Of a stretch of DNA of 64,000 bases, positions 19,524 to 28,358 are shown piece after piece. The translations under genes and the position numbers were made by a program. Source of the DNA: Streptomyces flavotricini (lineage in GTDB: Bacteria; Actinomycetota; Actinomycetes; Streptomycetales; Streptomycetaceae); assembly GCF_020639365.1 (NCBI RefSeq), contig NZ_JAINUL010000001.1:3113223-3177222 (forward strand), in the 5' to 3' direction. Positions within the stretch are counted from its first letter, which is position 1. Each line of letters begins with the position of its first letter. The notes beneath the pieces were generated by a model. It did no database searches. It had not been told where the DNA came from and saw nothing but the letters and a program-made list of their open reading frames with translations.

Positions 19524-20780
19524 ATGTCTGTTCTGAACACCCCCCTCCACGAGCTGGACCCGGACGTCGCCGCCGCCGTCGACGCCGAGCTCGCCCGCCA
19601 GCAGTCCACCCTGGAAATGATCGCGTCGGAGAACTTCGCTCCGGTCGCCGTCATGGAGGCCCAGGGTTCGGTCCTGACCAACAAGTACGCCGAGGGCTAC
19701 CCGGGCCGCCGTTACTACGGTGGCTGCGAGCACGTCGACGTGGTCGAGCAGATCGCGATCGACCGCATCAAGGCGCTGTTCGGCGCCGAGGCCGCGAACG
19801 TCCAGCCGCACTCCGGTGCGCAGGCGAACGCCGCCGCGATGTTCGCGCTGCTGAAGCCGGGCGACACGATCATGGGCCTGAACCTGGCCCACGGCGGTCA
19901 CCTGACCCACGGCATGAAGATCAACTTCTCCGGCAAGCTCTACAACGTGGTCCCGTACCACGTCGACGAGACCGGCGAGGTGGACATGGCCGAGGTCGAG
20001 CGCCTCGCCAAGGAGTCCAAGCCGCAGCTGATCGTCGCCGGCTGGTCCGCCTACCCGCGCCAGCTGGACTTCGCCGCCTTCCGCCGCATCGCGGACGAGG
20101 TCGGCGCGTACCTGATGGTCGACATGGCGCACTTCGCCGGCCTGGTGGCCGCGGGCCTGCACCCGAACCCGGTGCCGCACGCCCACGTGGTCACCACCAC
20201 CACGCACAAGACCCTCGGCGGTCCGCGCGGCGGTGTCATCCTGTCGACGCAGGAGCTGGCCAAGAAGATCAACTCCGCGGTCTTCCCCGGTCAGCAGGGT
20301 GGTCCGCTGGAGCACGTGATCGCGGCCAAGGCGGTCTCCTTCAAGGTGGCGGCCTCGCCCGAGTTCAAGGAGCGCCAGGAGCGCACCCTGGAGGGCGCGA
20401 AGATCCTCGCCGCCCGCCTGGTCCAGGACGACGTCAAGGCCGTGGGCGTGGACGTCCTCACCGGCGGCACCGACGTGCACCTGGTCCTGGTCGACCTGCG
20501 CAACTCCGAGCTGGACGGCCAGCAGGCCGAGGACCGCCTCCACGAGGTCGGCATCACGGTCAACCGGAACGCGATCCCGAACGACCCGCGGCCCCCGATG
20601 GTCACCTCGGGTCTGCGGATCGGCACGCCGGCGCTGGCCACCCGCGGTTTCGACGCCGAGGCCTTCACCGAGGTCGCCGAGATCATCGCGCAGGCGCTGA
20701 AGCCGGCGTACGACGCCGAGGACCTCAAGGCGCGCGTCTCCGCGCTCGCCGCGAAGTTCCCGCTGTACCCGACGCTCTAG
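19524..20780 (+). CDS. glyA: Serine hydroxymethyltransferase
   Basis: A 418-residue PLP enzyme interconverting serine and glycine with tetrahydrofolate. Diagnostic motifs are [40 protein letters not shown] and the cofactor lysine in [14 protein letters not shown]. Full length. It is the third gene of the riboswitch-controlled unit: the methylene-folate made by GcvT/GcvH can be used here to turn a second glycine into serine. A strong hairpin follows at 20808-20847. Confidence 0.97.
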   Translation: MSVLNTPLHELDPDVAAAVDAELARQQSTLEMIASENFAPVAVMEAQGSVLTNKYAEGYPGRRYYGGCEHVDVVEQIAIDRIKALFGAEAANVQPHSGAQANAAAMFALLKPGDTIMGLNLAHGGHLTHGMKINFSGKLYNVVPYHVDETGEVDMAEVERLAKESKPQLIVAGWSAYPRQLDFAAFRRIADEVGAYLMVDMAHFAGLVAAGLHPNPVPHAHVVTTTTHKTLGGPRGGVILSTQELAKKINSAVFPGQQGGPLEHVIAAKAVSFKVAASPEFKERQERTLEGAKILAARLVQDDVKAVGVDVLTGGTDVHLVLVDLRNSELDGQQAEDRLHEVGITVNRNAIPNDPRPPMVTSGLRIGTPALATRGFDAEAFTEVAEIIAQALKPAYDAEDLKARVSALAAKFPLYPTL

Positions 20781-20807
20781 GTCCCGCCGGTTCCAAGCGG
20801 TGACGTG

Positions 20808-20847
20808 GAAGGGCCCGGCCCTCGTTTTACGCGGGGCCGGGCCCTTC
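20808..20847 (+). terminator. Hairpin ending the gcvT-gcvH-glyA transcript
   Basis: A perfect 14-bp stem (GAAGGGCCCGGCCC and its complement) with a 12-base loop containing TTTT, 27 bases after the glyA stop. Confidence 0.75.
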
Positions 20848-21386
20848 TCATGACCAAAGCCCCAGGTGGATGCGGGTTATTTCCACTGAAACAAGCAAAA
20901 ACTGGTGCTGGTGACCGTGGGCCGCACGGGGAAGACCCCGGCCCCGGTCATCTCGGCCGCGAGGGCGATCTCGTACCTGATCGAACCGGTTGCGGTAGGC
21001 GATCGACGGCCGGGGGACGGCCCCGGGCGGGGTGGACATCGCCCTGATCGCCGCCCTGGCGCTGGGCACGTACCCCGGGCGGTGTGCGCGGGCGTCCAGG
21101 CCCACTCCGCCGGGCTGCCAGGGCCCGGCCCCATCCTGGAGGAGACGCCGCTCTCCGGCGCCTCCCCCGTCGTGGAGCGGGAACGTGACCTGACCCACGC
21201 CCAACCGCAACCTCGCGCACCCGGTCCGGCAGCCGAGTCGTTCACTTCGCCACGTTAAGCTCGTCTGTCGGACAAAATCCGAACAATCACCCCTCCCGAA
21301 ACACCCGAACCACCCGAACCACCCGAACCACCGCACCGCCCCTCCTGCCCCGCCCACCCCACGAGCAGACAAGGGAGTCCGCCACC
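20848..21386. other. Gene-free stretch between glyA and sdaA
   Basis: About 540 bases with no supported gene. Short frames exist on both strands but none has consistent third-position G/C bias or a recognisable domain. A short plus-strand run around 21025-21085 (VDIALIAALALGTYPG) looks membrane-like and could be a remnant of a lost permease gene, but it is too short to name. The last 100 bases are the sdaA leader, including a 9-bp tandem repeat. Confidence 0.4.
21303..21329 (+). repeat. 9-bp tandem repeat (ACCCGAACC x3) in the sdaA leader
   Basis: Three perfect head-to-tail copies, preceded by a degenerate copy and followed by ACC, 58-84 bases upstream of the sdaA start codon. Possible slippage site or leader structure element; function unknown. 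Confidence 0.8.
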
Positions 21387-22769
21387 GTGGCCATCTCCGT
21401 CTTCGACCTCTTCTCCATCGGCATCGGCCCCTCCTCCTCCCACACGGTCGGCCCGATGCGCGCCGCCCGCATGTTCGTGACCCGGCTGAAGAAGGACGGC
21501 GTGCTCGCCCAGACCGCATCGGTCCGGGCGGAGCTGTACGGGTCCCTCGGCGCGACCGGCCACGGCCACGGCACGCCCAAGGCGGTGCTGCTGGGCCTGG
21601 AGGGCCACTCCCCCCGCTCGGTGAACGTGGAGAGCGCCGACGACGAGGTGGAGCGCATCCGCAGGACCGGACGCCTGCGCCTGCTCGGCACCGAGATAGG
21701 GGGCGCGCACGAGATCGCCTTCGACGAGCCGAGCCAGCTGATCCTGCACCGCCGCCGGTCGCTGCCGTACCACGCGAACGGCATGACGCTCTTCGCGTAC
21801 GACGCCGCGGGCGCCCCGCTGCTGGAGAAGACGTACTACTCGGTCGGCGGCGGCTTCGTGGTCGACGAGGACGCGGTCGGCGAGGACCGGATCAAGCTCG
21901 ACGACACGGTGCTGAAGTACCCCTTCCGCAGCGGCGACGAGCTGCTGCGCATGGCCCGCGAGAGCGGTCTGTCGATCTCCGCGATGATGCTGGAGAACGA
22001 GAAGGCCTGGCGCACCGAGGAGGAGATCCGCGAGGGCCTGCTGGAGATCTGGCGGGTCATGCAGGCGTGCGTCGCACGCGGCATGTCGCGCGAGGGCATC
22101 CTGCCGGGCGGCCTGAAGGTCCGGCGCCGGGCCGCGAACACCGCCCGCAAGCTCCGCTCCGAGGGCGACCCGCTGGCGCTGTCGATGGAGTGGATCACCC
22201 TCTACGCGATGGCCGTGAACGAGGAGAACGCGGCCGGCGGCCGGGTGGTCACCGCCCCGACGAACGGCGCCGCGGGCATCATCCCCGCGGTCCTGCACTA
22301 CTACGTGAACTTCGTGCCCGGCGCCGACGAGGAGGGCGTGGTCCGCTTCCTGCTGGCGGCCGGTGCCATCGGCCTGCTGTTCAAGGAGAACGCCTCGATC
22401 TCGGGCGCCGAGGTCGGCTGCCAGGGCGAGGTCGGCTCGGCCTGCTCGATGGCGGCGGGCGCCCTCGCCGAGGTGCTGGGCGGCACCCCGGAGCAGGTGG
22501 AGAACGCTGCCGAGATCGGCATGGAGCACAACCTGGGTCTGACCTGCGACCCGGTCGGCGGTCTGGTCCAGATCCCGTGCATCGAGCGCAACGGCATGGC
22601 GGCGGTCAAGGCCGTCACCGCGGCCAAGATGGCCATGCGCGGCGACGGCACCCACAAGGTCTCCCTCGACAAGGTCATCAAGACCATGAAGGAGACCGGC
22701 GCCGACATGAAGATCAAGTACAAGGAGACCGCCCGCGGCGGCCTGGCGGTCAACGTCATCGAATGCTGA
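21387..22769 (+). CDS. sdaA: L-serine ammonia-lyase (iron-sulfur type)
   Basis: A 460-residue single-chain L-serine dehydratase. The N-terminal beta domain begins [20 protein letters not shown]. The C-terminal alpha domain contains [34 protein letters not shown] and [19 protein letters not shown], supplying the cysteines of the [4Fe-4S] cluster. It converts serine to pyruvate and ammonia. The start is a GTG at 21387. Placed after glyA, it can drain serine formed from glycine. It has its own leader and terminator, so it is a separate transcript from gcvT-gcvH-glyA. Confidence 0.96.
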   Translation: MAISVFDLFSIGIGPSSSHTVGPMRAARMFVTRLKKDGVLAQTASVRAELYGSLGATGHGHGTPKAVLLGLEGHSPRSVNVESADDEVERIRRTGRLRLLGTEIGGAHEIAFDEPSQLILHRRRSLPYHANGMTLFAYDAAGAPLLEKTYYSVGGGFVVDEDAVGEDRIKLDDTVLKYPFRSGDELLRMARESGLSISAMMLENEKAWRTEEEIREGLLEIWRVMQACVARGMSREGILPGGLKVRRRAANTARKLRSEGDPLALSMEWITLYAMAVNEENAAGGRVVTAPTNGAAGIIPAVLHYYVNFVPGADEEGVVRFLLAAGAIGLLFKENASISGAEVGCQGEVGSACSMAAGALAEVLGGTPEQVENAAEIGMEHNLGLTCDPVGGLVQIPCIERNGMAAVKAVTAAKMAMRGDGTHKVSLDKVIKTMKETGADMKIKYKETARGGLAVNVIEC

Positions 22770-22782
22770 TCCGCCACGCGTG

Positions 22783-22825
22783 ACGACGGAGGGGCCCGGC
22801 GCAGTGCGCCGGGCCCCTCCGTCGT
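22783..22825 (+). terminator. Strong 20-bp hairpin after sdaA
   Basis: A perfect 20-bp stem (left arm 22783-22802) with a 3-base loop, 14 bases after the sdaA stop. Confidence 0.8.
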
Positions 22826-22872
22826 TCCACAACACGGTGAATCCGCAGGCCAGTTGAGGTTTGGAGCGAGTT

Positions 22873-22947
22873 GATCACGCGTGAGGGCGAACCGTCCGCT
22901 CCGCGCTGGTCTCCCGGTGATCACATGCGCCATGGTGATCACGTGAC
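22873..22947 (+). promoter_or_regulatory. Three TGATCAC repeats upstream of the small secreted protein gene
   Basis: TGATCAC occurs at 22873, 22919 and 22937. The first and third are extended as TGATCACGCGTGA and TGATCACGTGA. The second and third are 18 bases apart, close to two helical turns, on either side of CATGCGCCATGG. Each core TGATCA is itself a palindrome. Such spacing suggests cooperative binding of a regulator, inferred only from the pattern. Confidence 0.45.
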
Positions 22948-23020
22948 GTCGCGGCCACACCCCCGGCGGCCGGCCAACCGCCTTGGACCGCAGCCCTTTT
23001 GTGTACTGGAGGACTTCATC

Positions 23021-23326
23021 ATGGCAAGCAACCGCAGCATCCGGGCCCTGGCGGCCGTCGCCGCGCTCCCCTTCGCCGTCGCGCTCTTCGCGGGCACGGC
23101 ACGGGCCGACAACGGAGCCGGTGCGGGCGTCTCGTCCAACGCCGCCGTCGGCGAGATCCTCGGCAGCGGGGTCGCCGGCGGCAACCTCGGCAACTCCTCC
23201 ACCACCCAGCAGGTCGCCACGGGCTCCGGGGCGTCCAACCAGGGCAACGGCGCCCAGGCCAACGGCGCCGGCTTGACCGCGATCGGGCAGTCCAACGGCT
23301 CGTTCGTGTTCAACCCCGTCCCGTAA
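23021..23326 (+). CDS. Small secreted Asn/Gly/Gln-rich protein of unknown function
   Basis: The protein has 101 residues: a signal peptide (MASNRSIRALAAVAALPFAV through AGTARA, about 29 residues) and a 72-residue mature chain with no Cys, Lys or Arg. The mature part is rich in Gly, Asn, Ser, Ala and Gln (SNAAVGEILGSGVAGGNLGN, then SNQGNGAQANGAGLTAIGQS). That composition resembles surface amyloid-like proteins of streptomycetes such as rodlins, but I cannot claim membership. GGAGGA precedes the ATG. It is followed by its own hairpin and is monocistronic. Three TGATCAC sites lie upstream. Confidence 0.8.
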   Translation: MASNRSIRALAAVAALPFAVALFAGTARADNGAGAGVSSNAAVGEILGSGVAGGNLGNSSTTQQVATGSGASNQGNGAQANGAGLTAIGQSNGSFVFNPVP

Positions 23327-23343
23327 CGGACCGGTGCCGCGCC

Positions 23344-23371
23344 GGCCCGCCCTCCCCCCGGAGGGCGGGCC
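23344..23371 (+). terminator. Hairpin after the small secreted protein gene
   Basis: A perfect 12-bp stem (GGCCCGCCCTCC and its complement) with a CCCC loop, 18 bases past the stop. Confidence 0.75.
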
Positions 23372-23523
23372 CTTCGCGTTCCCGTCCCCTTTCCTGTGAG
23401 AAGAGGGGCCCAGCGGCCCCCGGGGTCGGGACCTTCGGCCCGCGGGGCCGGCCGGGGGGTGGGCTAGCTTGCCCGGAGGGGCCACGAGCGCCCCGGCCGG
23501 GAGACGACAGAGAGGCGCAGCGC

Positions 23524-23931
23524 ATGGACGGCATCGAGTACCACGTCCTCCCGCTCCGGCTGGAGGCTTCGCCCGAGTCCGTGCCGGTGTTCGGGGCCTT
23601 CACGTACCGCCGGGACCGGCCCTACGGGCTGGCGCTCGACTTCCGGGGCGCCGGGATGCACCTGGCGCGCTGGGTGTTCTCCCGTGACCTGCTGCTCGAC
23701 GGGGAGACCTGCGCGACGGGCGAGGGGGACATCCGGGTGTGGCCGCGGTGGCAGGGCGGGGAGCCGCGGGTCTTCTTCGCCTTCACCAACGGCGCGCAGA
23801 GCTGCGTGGTGTCCGCACGGGCGAAGGACGTACGGGTGCTGTGCCGGCGGCTGGTCGCTCTGGTACCGCGGGGCGAGGAGCGGCGGCACTACGACCTCGA
23901 CGCCGAGCTGAGCACCCTCCTGCCCCGATAG
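23524..23931 (+). CDS. SsgA-like (SALP) sporulation/cell-division regulator
   Basis: A 135-residue soluble protein. Family features include FTYRRDRPYGLALDFRG, ARWVFSRDLLLDG, the GEGDIRVWPRW segment and a C-terminal RAKDVRVLCRRLVALVP helix. SALPs control septum placement and peptidoglycan maintenance in sporulating actinomycetes, SsgB being the FtsZ recruiter; which subfamily this one belongs to cannot be told. AGAGAGGCGCAGC precedes the ATG at 23524. Confidence 0.85.
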   Translation: MDGIEYHVLPLRLEASPESVPVFGAFTYRRDRPYGLALDFRGAGMHLARWVFSRDLLLDGETCATGEGDIRVWPRWQGGEPRVFFAFTNGAQSCVVSARAKDVRVLCRRLVALVPRGEERRHYDLDAELSTLLPR

Positions 23932-24049
23932 GTTCCTATTTGGGATTGTTTCTTTTGGTTTGATGCGGTCTGGGTGCAACCATGAGCCTGCCGGGGCGCG
24001 TCCTCAGCAGTGACACCGGTCCCCGCCTCTGAAGAATCAGGGGGACGTC

Positions 24050-24550
24050 ATGAACCATTTCCGCCGCCGGCGGCTCGTGGCCCTCGCCACAGGCGCGCTG
24101 CTCACCGCCGGGATCACCCTCGCCGCGCCGGCCCCGGCCGCCGTCCGGCCCACGCCGCTCGTCGTGAACGCCCGCTGGGGCGGGCACTGCACGTACGACC
24201 GCATCGTCATCGACCTGCGGGGATACGTCCCCCGGGCCACCGTCGCCCGCGTCCCCCGGCTGGTCCACGACGGGTCCGGCGCACCCGTCCCGCTGGCCGG
24301 GAAGCACTACCTTCAGATCCGGCTGCATCCCGCCGCGGCGCACGACCGCGCGGGCGAGAGCACGTACCGCGGGCCGAAGCTGGTCACGATCCGTCTGCCG
24401 CGGCTGAAGGGCCTCGCCCTGACCGGCGACTTCGAGGGGTACGTGACCTTCGGCGCCGCCTTCGACGCCAAGCCCGCCTTCAGCTCCTTCACGCTGCACC
24501 GGCCCGAGCGCTTCGTGCTGGACGTCTCGCACCGCGACGTGTGCCGGTGA
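24050..24550 (+). CDS. Secreted AMIN-like domain protein
   Basis: The protein has 166 residues with a signal peptide (MNHFRRRRLVALATGALLTA to the APAPAA region, about 30 residues). The rest is an all-beta AMIN-like domain: YDRIVIDLRGYVPRATVARV, ATYRGPKLVTIRLP-like strands and ERFVLDVSHRDVC at the end. AMIN-type domains bind cell-wall or envelope polysaccharide in other proteins; that role is inferred. A T-rich, unusually low-GC stretch (23935-23965) lies upstream and may contain the promoter or the end of the previous transcript. Confidence 0.75.
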   Translation: MNHFRRRRLVALATGALLTAGITLAAPAPAAVRPTPLVVNARWGGHCTYDRIVIDLRGYVPRATVARVPRLVHDGSGAPVPLAGKHYLQIRLHPAAAHDRAGESTYRGPKLVTIRLPRLKGLALTGDFEGYVTFGAAFDAKPAFSSFTLHRPERFVLDVSHRDVCR

Positions 24551-24601
24551 GGGCGCGGGGCGGGCGGGTGCCGCCGGGCACCCGCCCGCCCCGGACACCC
24601 C

Positions 24602-25315
24602 CTAGCGGTAGTCGGGGTTCGGGAAGTCGAAGCGGCATCCGGCGTCCCACTCCGAGCGCTGGTTGCCGTGCGCCGGGATGCCGCCCCCGCGCTTGAGCAG
24701 GGCGGCCAGGTGCATGAGGTTCCAGGACATGAAGGTGGTGTTGCGGTTGGTGAAGTCGTTCTCGGGGCCGCCCGAGCCGGGGTCGAGGTACGAGGGCCCG
24801 GGCCCGGCCTCGCCGATCCAGCCGGCGTCGGCCTGCGGCGGGATCGCGTAGCCGAGGTGCTGGAGGCTGTAGAGGACGTTCATCGCGCAGTGCTTCACGC
24901 CGTCCTCGTTGCCGGTGATGAGCGCACCGCCGACGCGGCCGTAATACGCGTACTGGCCCCGCTCGTTCAGGATCGAGGAGCAGGCGTAGAGCCGCTCGAT
25001 GACCCGCTTCATCACGGAGCTGTTGTCGCCGAGCCAGATCGGGCCGCACAGCACCAGGATGTCGGCGTCCATGATCTGGCTGTAGAGGACGGGCCACTGG
25101 TCGGTTTCCCAGCCGTGCTCGGTCATGTCGGGCCAGACCCCGGTGGCGATGTCGTGGTCGACGGCGCGGATGAGCGAGGTGCGGGCGCCGGCCGCCGCCA
25201 TGACGGCGCGGCTCCGGTCGATCAGGCCCTCGGTGTTGCTGGTCTCGGGCGAGCGCTTGAGGGTGCAGTTGACGTAGACGGCGGTCAGGTCGGAGTAGTC
25301 GAAGTCGGCGGGCAC
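24602..25315 (-). CDS. NADPH-dependent FMN reductase / flavodoxin-fold protein
   Basis: The protein has about 237 residues. A flavodoxin-like fold is indicated by [20 protein letters not shown] (phosphate-binding loop), [42 protein letters not shown] and [19 protein letters not shown] motifs of the family. It probably binds FMN and reduces flavin, quinone or metal substrates with NADPH in the cytoplasm. The start is uncertain: the GTG at 25315 just precedes the conserved strand, while the frame stays open far upstream through a repeat array and the cobalamin riboswitch region, which cannot be coding. Confidence 0.8.
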   Translation of the reverse strand: MPADFDYSDLTAVYVNCTLKRSPETSNTEGLIDRSRAVMAAAGARTSLIRAVDHDIATGVWPDMTEHGWETDQWPVLYSQIMDADILVLCGPIWLGDNSSVMKRVIERLYACSSILNERGQYAYYGRVGGALITGNEDGVKHCAMNVLYSLQHLGYAIPPQADAGWIGEAGPGPSYLDPGSGGPENDFTNRNTTFMSWNLMHLAALLKRGGGIPAHGNQRSEWDAGCRFDFPNPDYR

Positions 25316-25362
25316 GCCGCCAGCCTGCGCCGCGGCGGCCGGGGCCGCCAGCGGACCGCGGC

Positions 25363-25418
25363 CGTTCGGGCGTTCGGGCGTTCGGGCGTTCGGGCGTTCG
25401 GGCGTTCGGGCGTTCGGG
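25363..25418. repeat. Octanucleotide tandem array, seven perfect copies of CGTTCGGG
   Basis: Fifty-six bases of perfect 8-bp repeats lie about 48 bases upstream of the reductase start and about 45 bases before the cobalamin riboswitch on the other strand. The unit is not a multiple of three, so copy-number change would alter any reading frame and the promoter spacing. A perfect array suggests recent or ongoing slippage. Confidence 0.95.
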
Positions 25419-25463
25419 CCGGGTTGGTACAGGTCCGTCCCTCCGACTAGGGTCAGCGGGCCT

Positions 25464-25627
25464 TGGTGTTCGGGAAACCGGTGGGAAACCGGTGCGGCCC
25501 TCGCCACTGTGAACGGGAAGTCCGGCTCCACTCCTTCGGGAAGCCACTGGGCGGCGCGGGAGGTTCCGCACCGCCCGGGAAGGCGGGGCCAGGGCATCAG
25601 CACCCGTGAGCCAGGAGACCGGCCGGG
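25464..25627 (+). ncRNA. Cobalamin riboswitch controlling cbiMNQO
   Basis: Visible elements are GGTGTTCGGGAAACCGGTG at the 5' side, GAAACCGGTGCGG, CGCCACTGTGAACGGGAAG, GAAGCCACTGGG, GGGCCAGGGCATCAGCACC and the near-invariant AGCCAGGAGACC (25609-25620). The order and sequence match the B12-box class. The cobalt transporter gene cbiM begins 44-50 bases later, and cobalamin binding normally represses such transporters. Confidence 0.95.
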
Positions 25628-25670
25628 GCGCGTTGTCCATCCACGAGGTGCTGGAGAGGTCTCCCCACAC

Positions 25671-26372
25671 ATGCACATAGCCGAGGGGTTCCTGCCCCCA
25701 TTGCACGCGGTCGCCTGGGGCGCCGCGTCCGCTCCGTTCGTCGTCCACGGTGTCCGCGCCCTCACCCGCGAGGTGAAGGCCAACCCGGAGAGCACGCTGC
25801 TGCTCGGGGCGTCCGGAGCATTCACCTTCGTCCTGTCCGCGCTGAAGATCCCGTCCGTGACGGGCAGTTGCTCGCACCCCACGGGGACCGGACTCGGGGC
25901 GATCCTGTTCCGGCCGCCGATCATGGCGGTGCTCGGCACGATCACCCTGCTCTTCCAGGCTCTGCTGCTGGCGCACGGCGGTCTGACCACCCTCGGCGCG
26001 AACGTCTTCTCGATGGCGATCGCCGGACCGTGGGCGGGATACGGGGTCTACCTGCTGCTGAAGCGCTTCGACGTCCCGCTGATGGTGACCGTCTTCTTCG
26101 GCGCCTTCGTCGCCGACCTGGTCACCTACTGCGTGACCTCCGTGCAGCTGGCACTGGCCTTCCCGGACCCGGGTACCGGATTCCTCGGCGCGCTCGCGAA
26201 GTTCGGGGGCATCTTCGCCGTGACCCAGATCCCGCTCGCGGTGAGCGAGGGGCTGCTGACGGTGCTCGTGATGCGGCTGCTGATGCAGTCGAGCAAGTCG
26301 GACCTGGTCCGGCTGGGCGTGGCGAAGCTGAGCGGGCGCAGCGGGCAGGGCGAGCGGAAGGCGGCGGTCTGA
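25671..26372 (+). CDS. cbiM: Cobalt ECF transporter substrate-capture protein CbiM
   Basis: A 233-residue membrane protein with about seven helices. The N-terminal [16 protein letters not shown] contains the Met-His metal-binding start that is diagnostic of CbiM/NikM, so ATG 25671 is certain. [20 protein letters not shown] is the second metal-site region. It binds Co2+ for the CbiMNQO importer, which feeds B12 synthesis. It lies directly downstream of a cobalamin riboswitch and overlaps cbiN by one base (TGATG). Confidence 0.97.
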   Translation: MHIAEGFLPPLHAVAWGAASAPFVVHGVRALTREVKANPESTLLLGASGAFTFVLSALKIPSVTGSCSHPTGTGLGAILFRPPIMAVLGTITLLFQALLLAHGGLTTLGANVFSMAIAGPWAGYGVYLLLKRFDVPLMVTVFFGAFVADLVTYCVTSVQLALAFPDPGTGFLGALAKFGGIFAVTQIPLAVSEGLLTVLVMRLLMQSSKSDLVRLGVAKLSGRSGQGERKAAV

Positions 26373-26740
26373 TGGGCATGAGCCGGAACACGAAGATCAA
26401 CGGCCTGCTGCTGCTCCTGGTGGCGGCGCTGGCCGTACTGCCGATCGCGCTCGGGATGGGCGAGGGCAAGGAGGAGCCGTTCACGGGCGCCGACGCGCAG
26501 GCGGAGACGGCCATCACCGAGCTGAAGCCGGACTACGAGCCCTGGTTCTCGCCGCTGTACGAACCCCCCTCCGGGGAGGTGGAGTCGGCCCTGTTCGCCC
26601 TCCAGGCGGCCCTGGGCGCGGGCGTGCTCGCGTACTACTTCGGCGTCCGCAAGGGCCGCCGCCAGGGCGCCGCGCTCGCCGCCGCCGCGGGTGCTCCGGA
26701 TACCGCCGGGGCGTCCGACACGGCCGCCGCGGAGTCGTAG
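26372..26740 (+). CDS. cbiN: Cobalt ECF transporter small subunit CbiN
   Basis: The protein has 122 residues with two membrane helices (about 11-30 and 70-90) joined by an extracytoplasmic loop (ETAITELKPDYEPWFSPLYEPPSGEVES) typical of CbiN. The C-terminal tail is Ala-rich. CbiN helps load metal into CbiM. The start codon overlaps the cbiM stop, showing coupling. Confidence 0.93.
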   Translation: MGMSRNTKINGLLLLLVAALAVLPIALGMGEGKEEPFTGADAQAETAITELKPDYEPWFSPLYEPPSGEVESALFALQAALGAGVLAYYFGVRKGRRQGAALAAAAGAPDTAGASDTAAAES

Positions 26741-26743
26741 GCG

Positions 26744-27493
26744 GTGCTGCCGATCGACGTGGCGGCGCACGGCAGCCGGTGGCGGCGCCGGCATCCGCTG
26801 GAGAAGGCCCTGCTGGGGCTCGGGCTGACGGTCACCGCCGTGTGCCTGCCGCCCTGGCCCGGCGGGCCGCTGGTCGCCGCCGCCACCCTGGCCGTGCTGC
26901 TCGGCCCGGCGGGCGTGGCCGGGCGGCAGTTGTGGCGCGCCTTCCGGATCCCGCTCGGCTTCTGCTTCACCGGAGCGCTGCCGCTGCTGGTGGCCGTCGG
27001 CGGCCCGGCCGGGTTCGTCTCGCTCGCGCCCGACGGCCCCCGGCACGCCGCGGAGCTGCTCCTGCGGACCTCGGCGGCCTCCCTCGGCGTGCTGCTGTTC
27101 GCCTTCACCACGCCCGTCTCGGACGTCCTGCCCCGGCTGGTCCGGGCCGGGGTCCCGGCGCCGGTGGTGGACGTGGCCCTGGTCATGTACCGCATCGGCT
27201 TCCTGCTGCTGGACTCGACGGCCCGGGTCCGGCGTGCCCAGGCCGCCCGCCTGGGCGCGTCCGGGCGGGCCGCGGCGTGGCGTTCGCTGGCCGGGCTCGC
27301 CGCGACCTCCTTCGTACGGGCCTTCGACCGCGCGGCCCGGCTCCAGGAAGGGCTGGCCGGGCGCGGCTACGACGGGGCGCTGCGGGTCCTCGTACCGGAG
27401 GCGGCCCTGTCCTGGCGGTTCCTCGCGGCTTCGGGGGCCCTGCTGGCGGCCCTGATCACCCTGACTCTCACCCTGAAGGGGCTGTACCTGTGA
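26744..27493 (+). CDS. cbiQ: Cobalt ECF transporter transmembrane coupling protein CbiQ
   Basis: A 249-residue membrane protein. The ECF T-component coupling motif region is visible as the Ala-Arg-rich helices RVRRAQAARLGA and ARLQEGLAGRGYDG. It connects CbiM to the ATPase. The start is a GTG at 26744, three bases after the cbiN stop, and the end overlaps cbiO by GTGA. Confidence 0.93.
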   Translation: MLPIDVAAHGSRWRRRHPLEKALLGLGLTVTAVCLPPWPGGPLVAAATLAVLLGPAGVAGRQLWRAFRIPLGFCFTGALPLLVAVGGPAGFVSLAPDGPRHAAELLLRTSAASLGVLLFAFTTPVSDVLPRLVRAGVPAPVVDVALVMYRIGFLLLDSTARVRRAQAARLGASGRAAAWRSLAGLAATSFVRAFDRAARLQEGLAGRGYDGALRVLVPEAALSWRFLAASGALLAALITLTLTLKGLYL

Positions 27494-28311
27494 ACCCGTT
27501 GGTGGAACTGGCCGGCGCCGGCTACGCGTACGAGGACGGCCCCGCCGTCCTGTCCGGCGTGGACTTCGCCATCGCCGAGGGCCGGGCGCTGGTCCTGCTG
27601 GGCCGCAACGGCAGCGGGAAGACCACGCTGATGCGGCTGCTGAGCGGGGGCCTGCGGCCGGGCACGGGCGCGCTGCGCCTCGACGGCGCGGCGGTCTCGT
27701 ACGACCGGGCGGGTCTGACCCGGCTGCGCACGTCCGTGCAGCTGGTGGTCCAGGACCCGGACGACCAGCTGTTCGCGGCCTCGGTGGAGCAGGACGTGTC
27801 CTTCGGCCCGCTCAACCTGGGGCTGGCGGCGGCCGAGGTGCGCGCCCGGGTGGACGCGGCGCTCGCCGCGCTGGACATCACGGCGCTGCGGGACCGCCCG
27901 ACGCACCTGCTCTCGTACGGCCAGCGCAAGCGCGCGGCGATCGCGGGGGCGGTGGCGATGGCTCCGCGGGTGCTGATCCTGGACGAGCCGACGGCGGGCC
28001 TGGACCCGGACGGACAGGAGCGCCTGCTGGACGTCCTGGCGGGGCTGCGGGCGGCCGGCACCACGGTGGTGATGGCCACGCACGACGTGGACCTGGCGGT
28101 CCGCTGGGCCGACGACGCGGCGGTCCTGACCCCGTCGGGCATCCGCACCGGCCCTGCACAGACCCTGCTCTCGGATCCGCGGCTCCTGACCACGGCAGGA
28201 CTGCGCCAGGCCTGGTCCCCGGCGGTGACGTCCGTCCTGCGCGCCCACGCGCTCCTGCCCCCGCACGCCCCGGGCCCGAAGACCCCGGAGGCCCTGGCCG
28301 CCTGGCAGTAG
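27490..28311 (+). CDS. cbiO: Cobalt ECF transporter ATPase CbiO
   Basis: A 273-residue ABC ATPase: Walker A LLGRNGSGKTTLMRLL, Q-loop VQDPDDQLF (the DPDDQLF form is typical of ECF ATPases), signature LSYGQRKRAAIA, Walker B VLILDEPTAGLDP and H-loop ATHDVD. It probably acts as a homodimer with CbiQ. The GTG at 27490 overlaps the cbiQ stop. It is the last gene of the B12-regulated operon. Confidence 0.95.
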   Translation: MNPLVELAGAGYAYEDGPAVLSGVDFAIAEGRALVLLGRNGSGKTTLMRLLSGGLRPGTGALRLDGAAVSYDRAGLTRLRTSVQLVVQDPDDQLFAASVEQDVSFGPLNLGLAAAEVRARVDAALAALDITALRDRPTHLLSYGQRKRAAIAGAVAMAPRVLILDEPTAGLDPDGQERLLDVLAGLRAAGTTVVMATHDVDLAVRWADDAAVLTPSGIRTGPAQTLLSDPRLLTTAGLRQAWSPAVTSVLRAHALLPPHAPGPKTPEALAAWQ

Positions 28312-28358
28312 GGAACGGGATCGCGGTTCCCGGGCCCGCGCATCCCTAGGATGGCGGC

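Noticed and set aside
20877..21258. Open frames on both strands between glyA and sdaA that could be a gene of about 120 residues
   Set aside because: Codon bias is inconsistent, no domain is recognisable and the frames overlap each other. Treated as non-coding with a possible short remnant.
21255..22835. Long minus-strand open frame opposite sdaA
   Set aside because: Its His/Val/Leu/Arg-rich composition is typical of antisense shadows in high-GC genes; sdaA is unambiguous on the other strand.
25363..25418. CRISPR array
   Set aside because: The repeats are 8 bp, directly abutting, with no spacers and no cas genes nearby.
25315..25990. Long N-terminal extension of the flavodoxin-like reductase through the octamer array
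   Set aside because: The extension would run antisense through the cobalamin riboswitch and encodes a meaningless Arg/Thr/Pro/Glu repeat.
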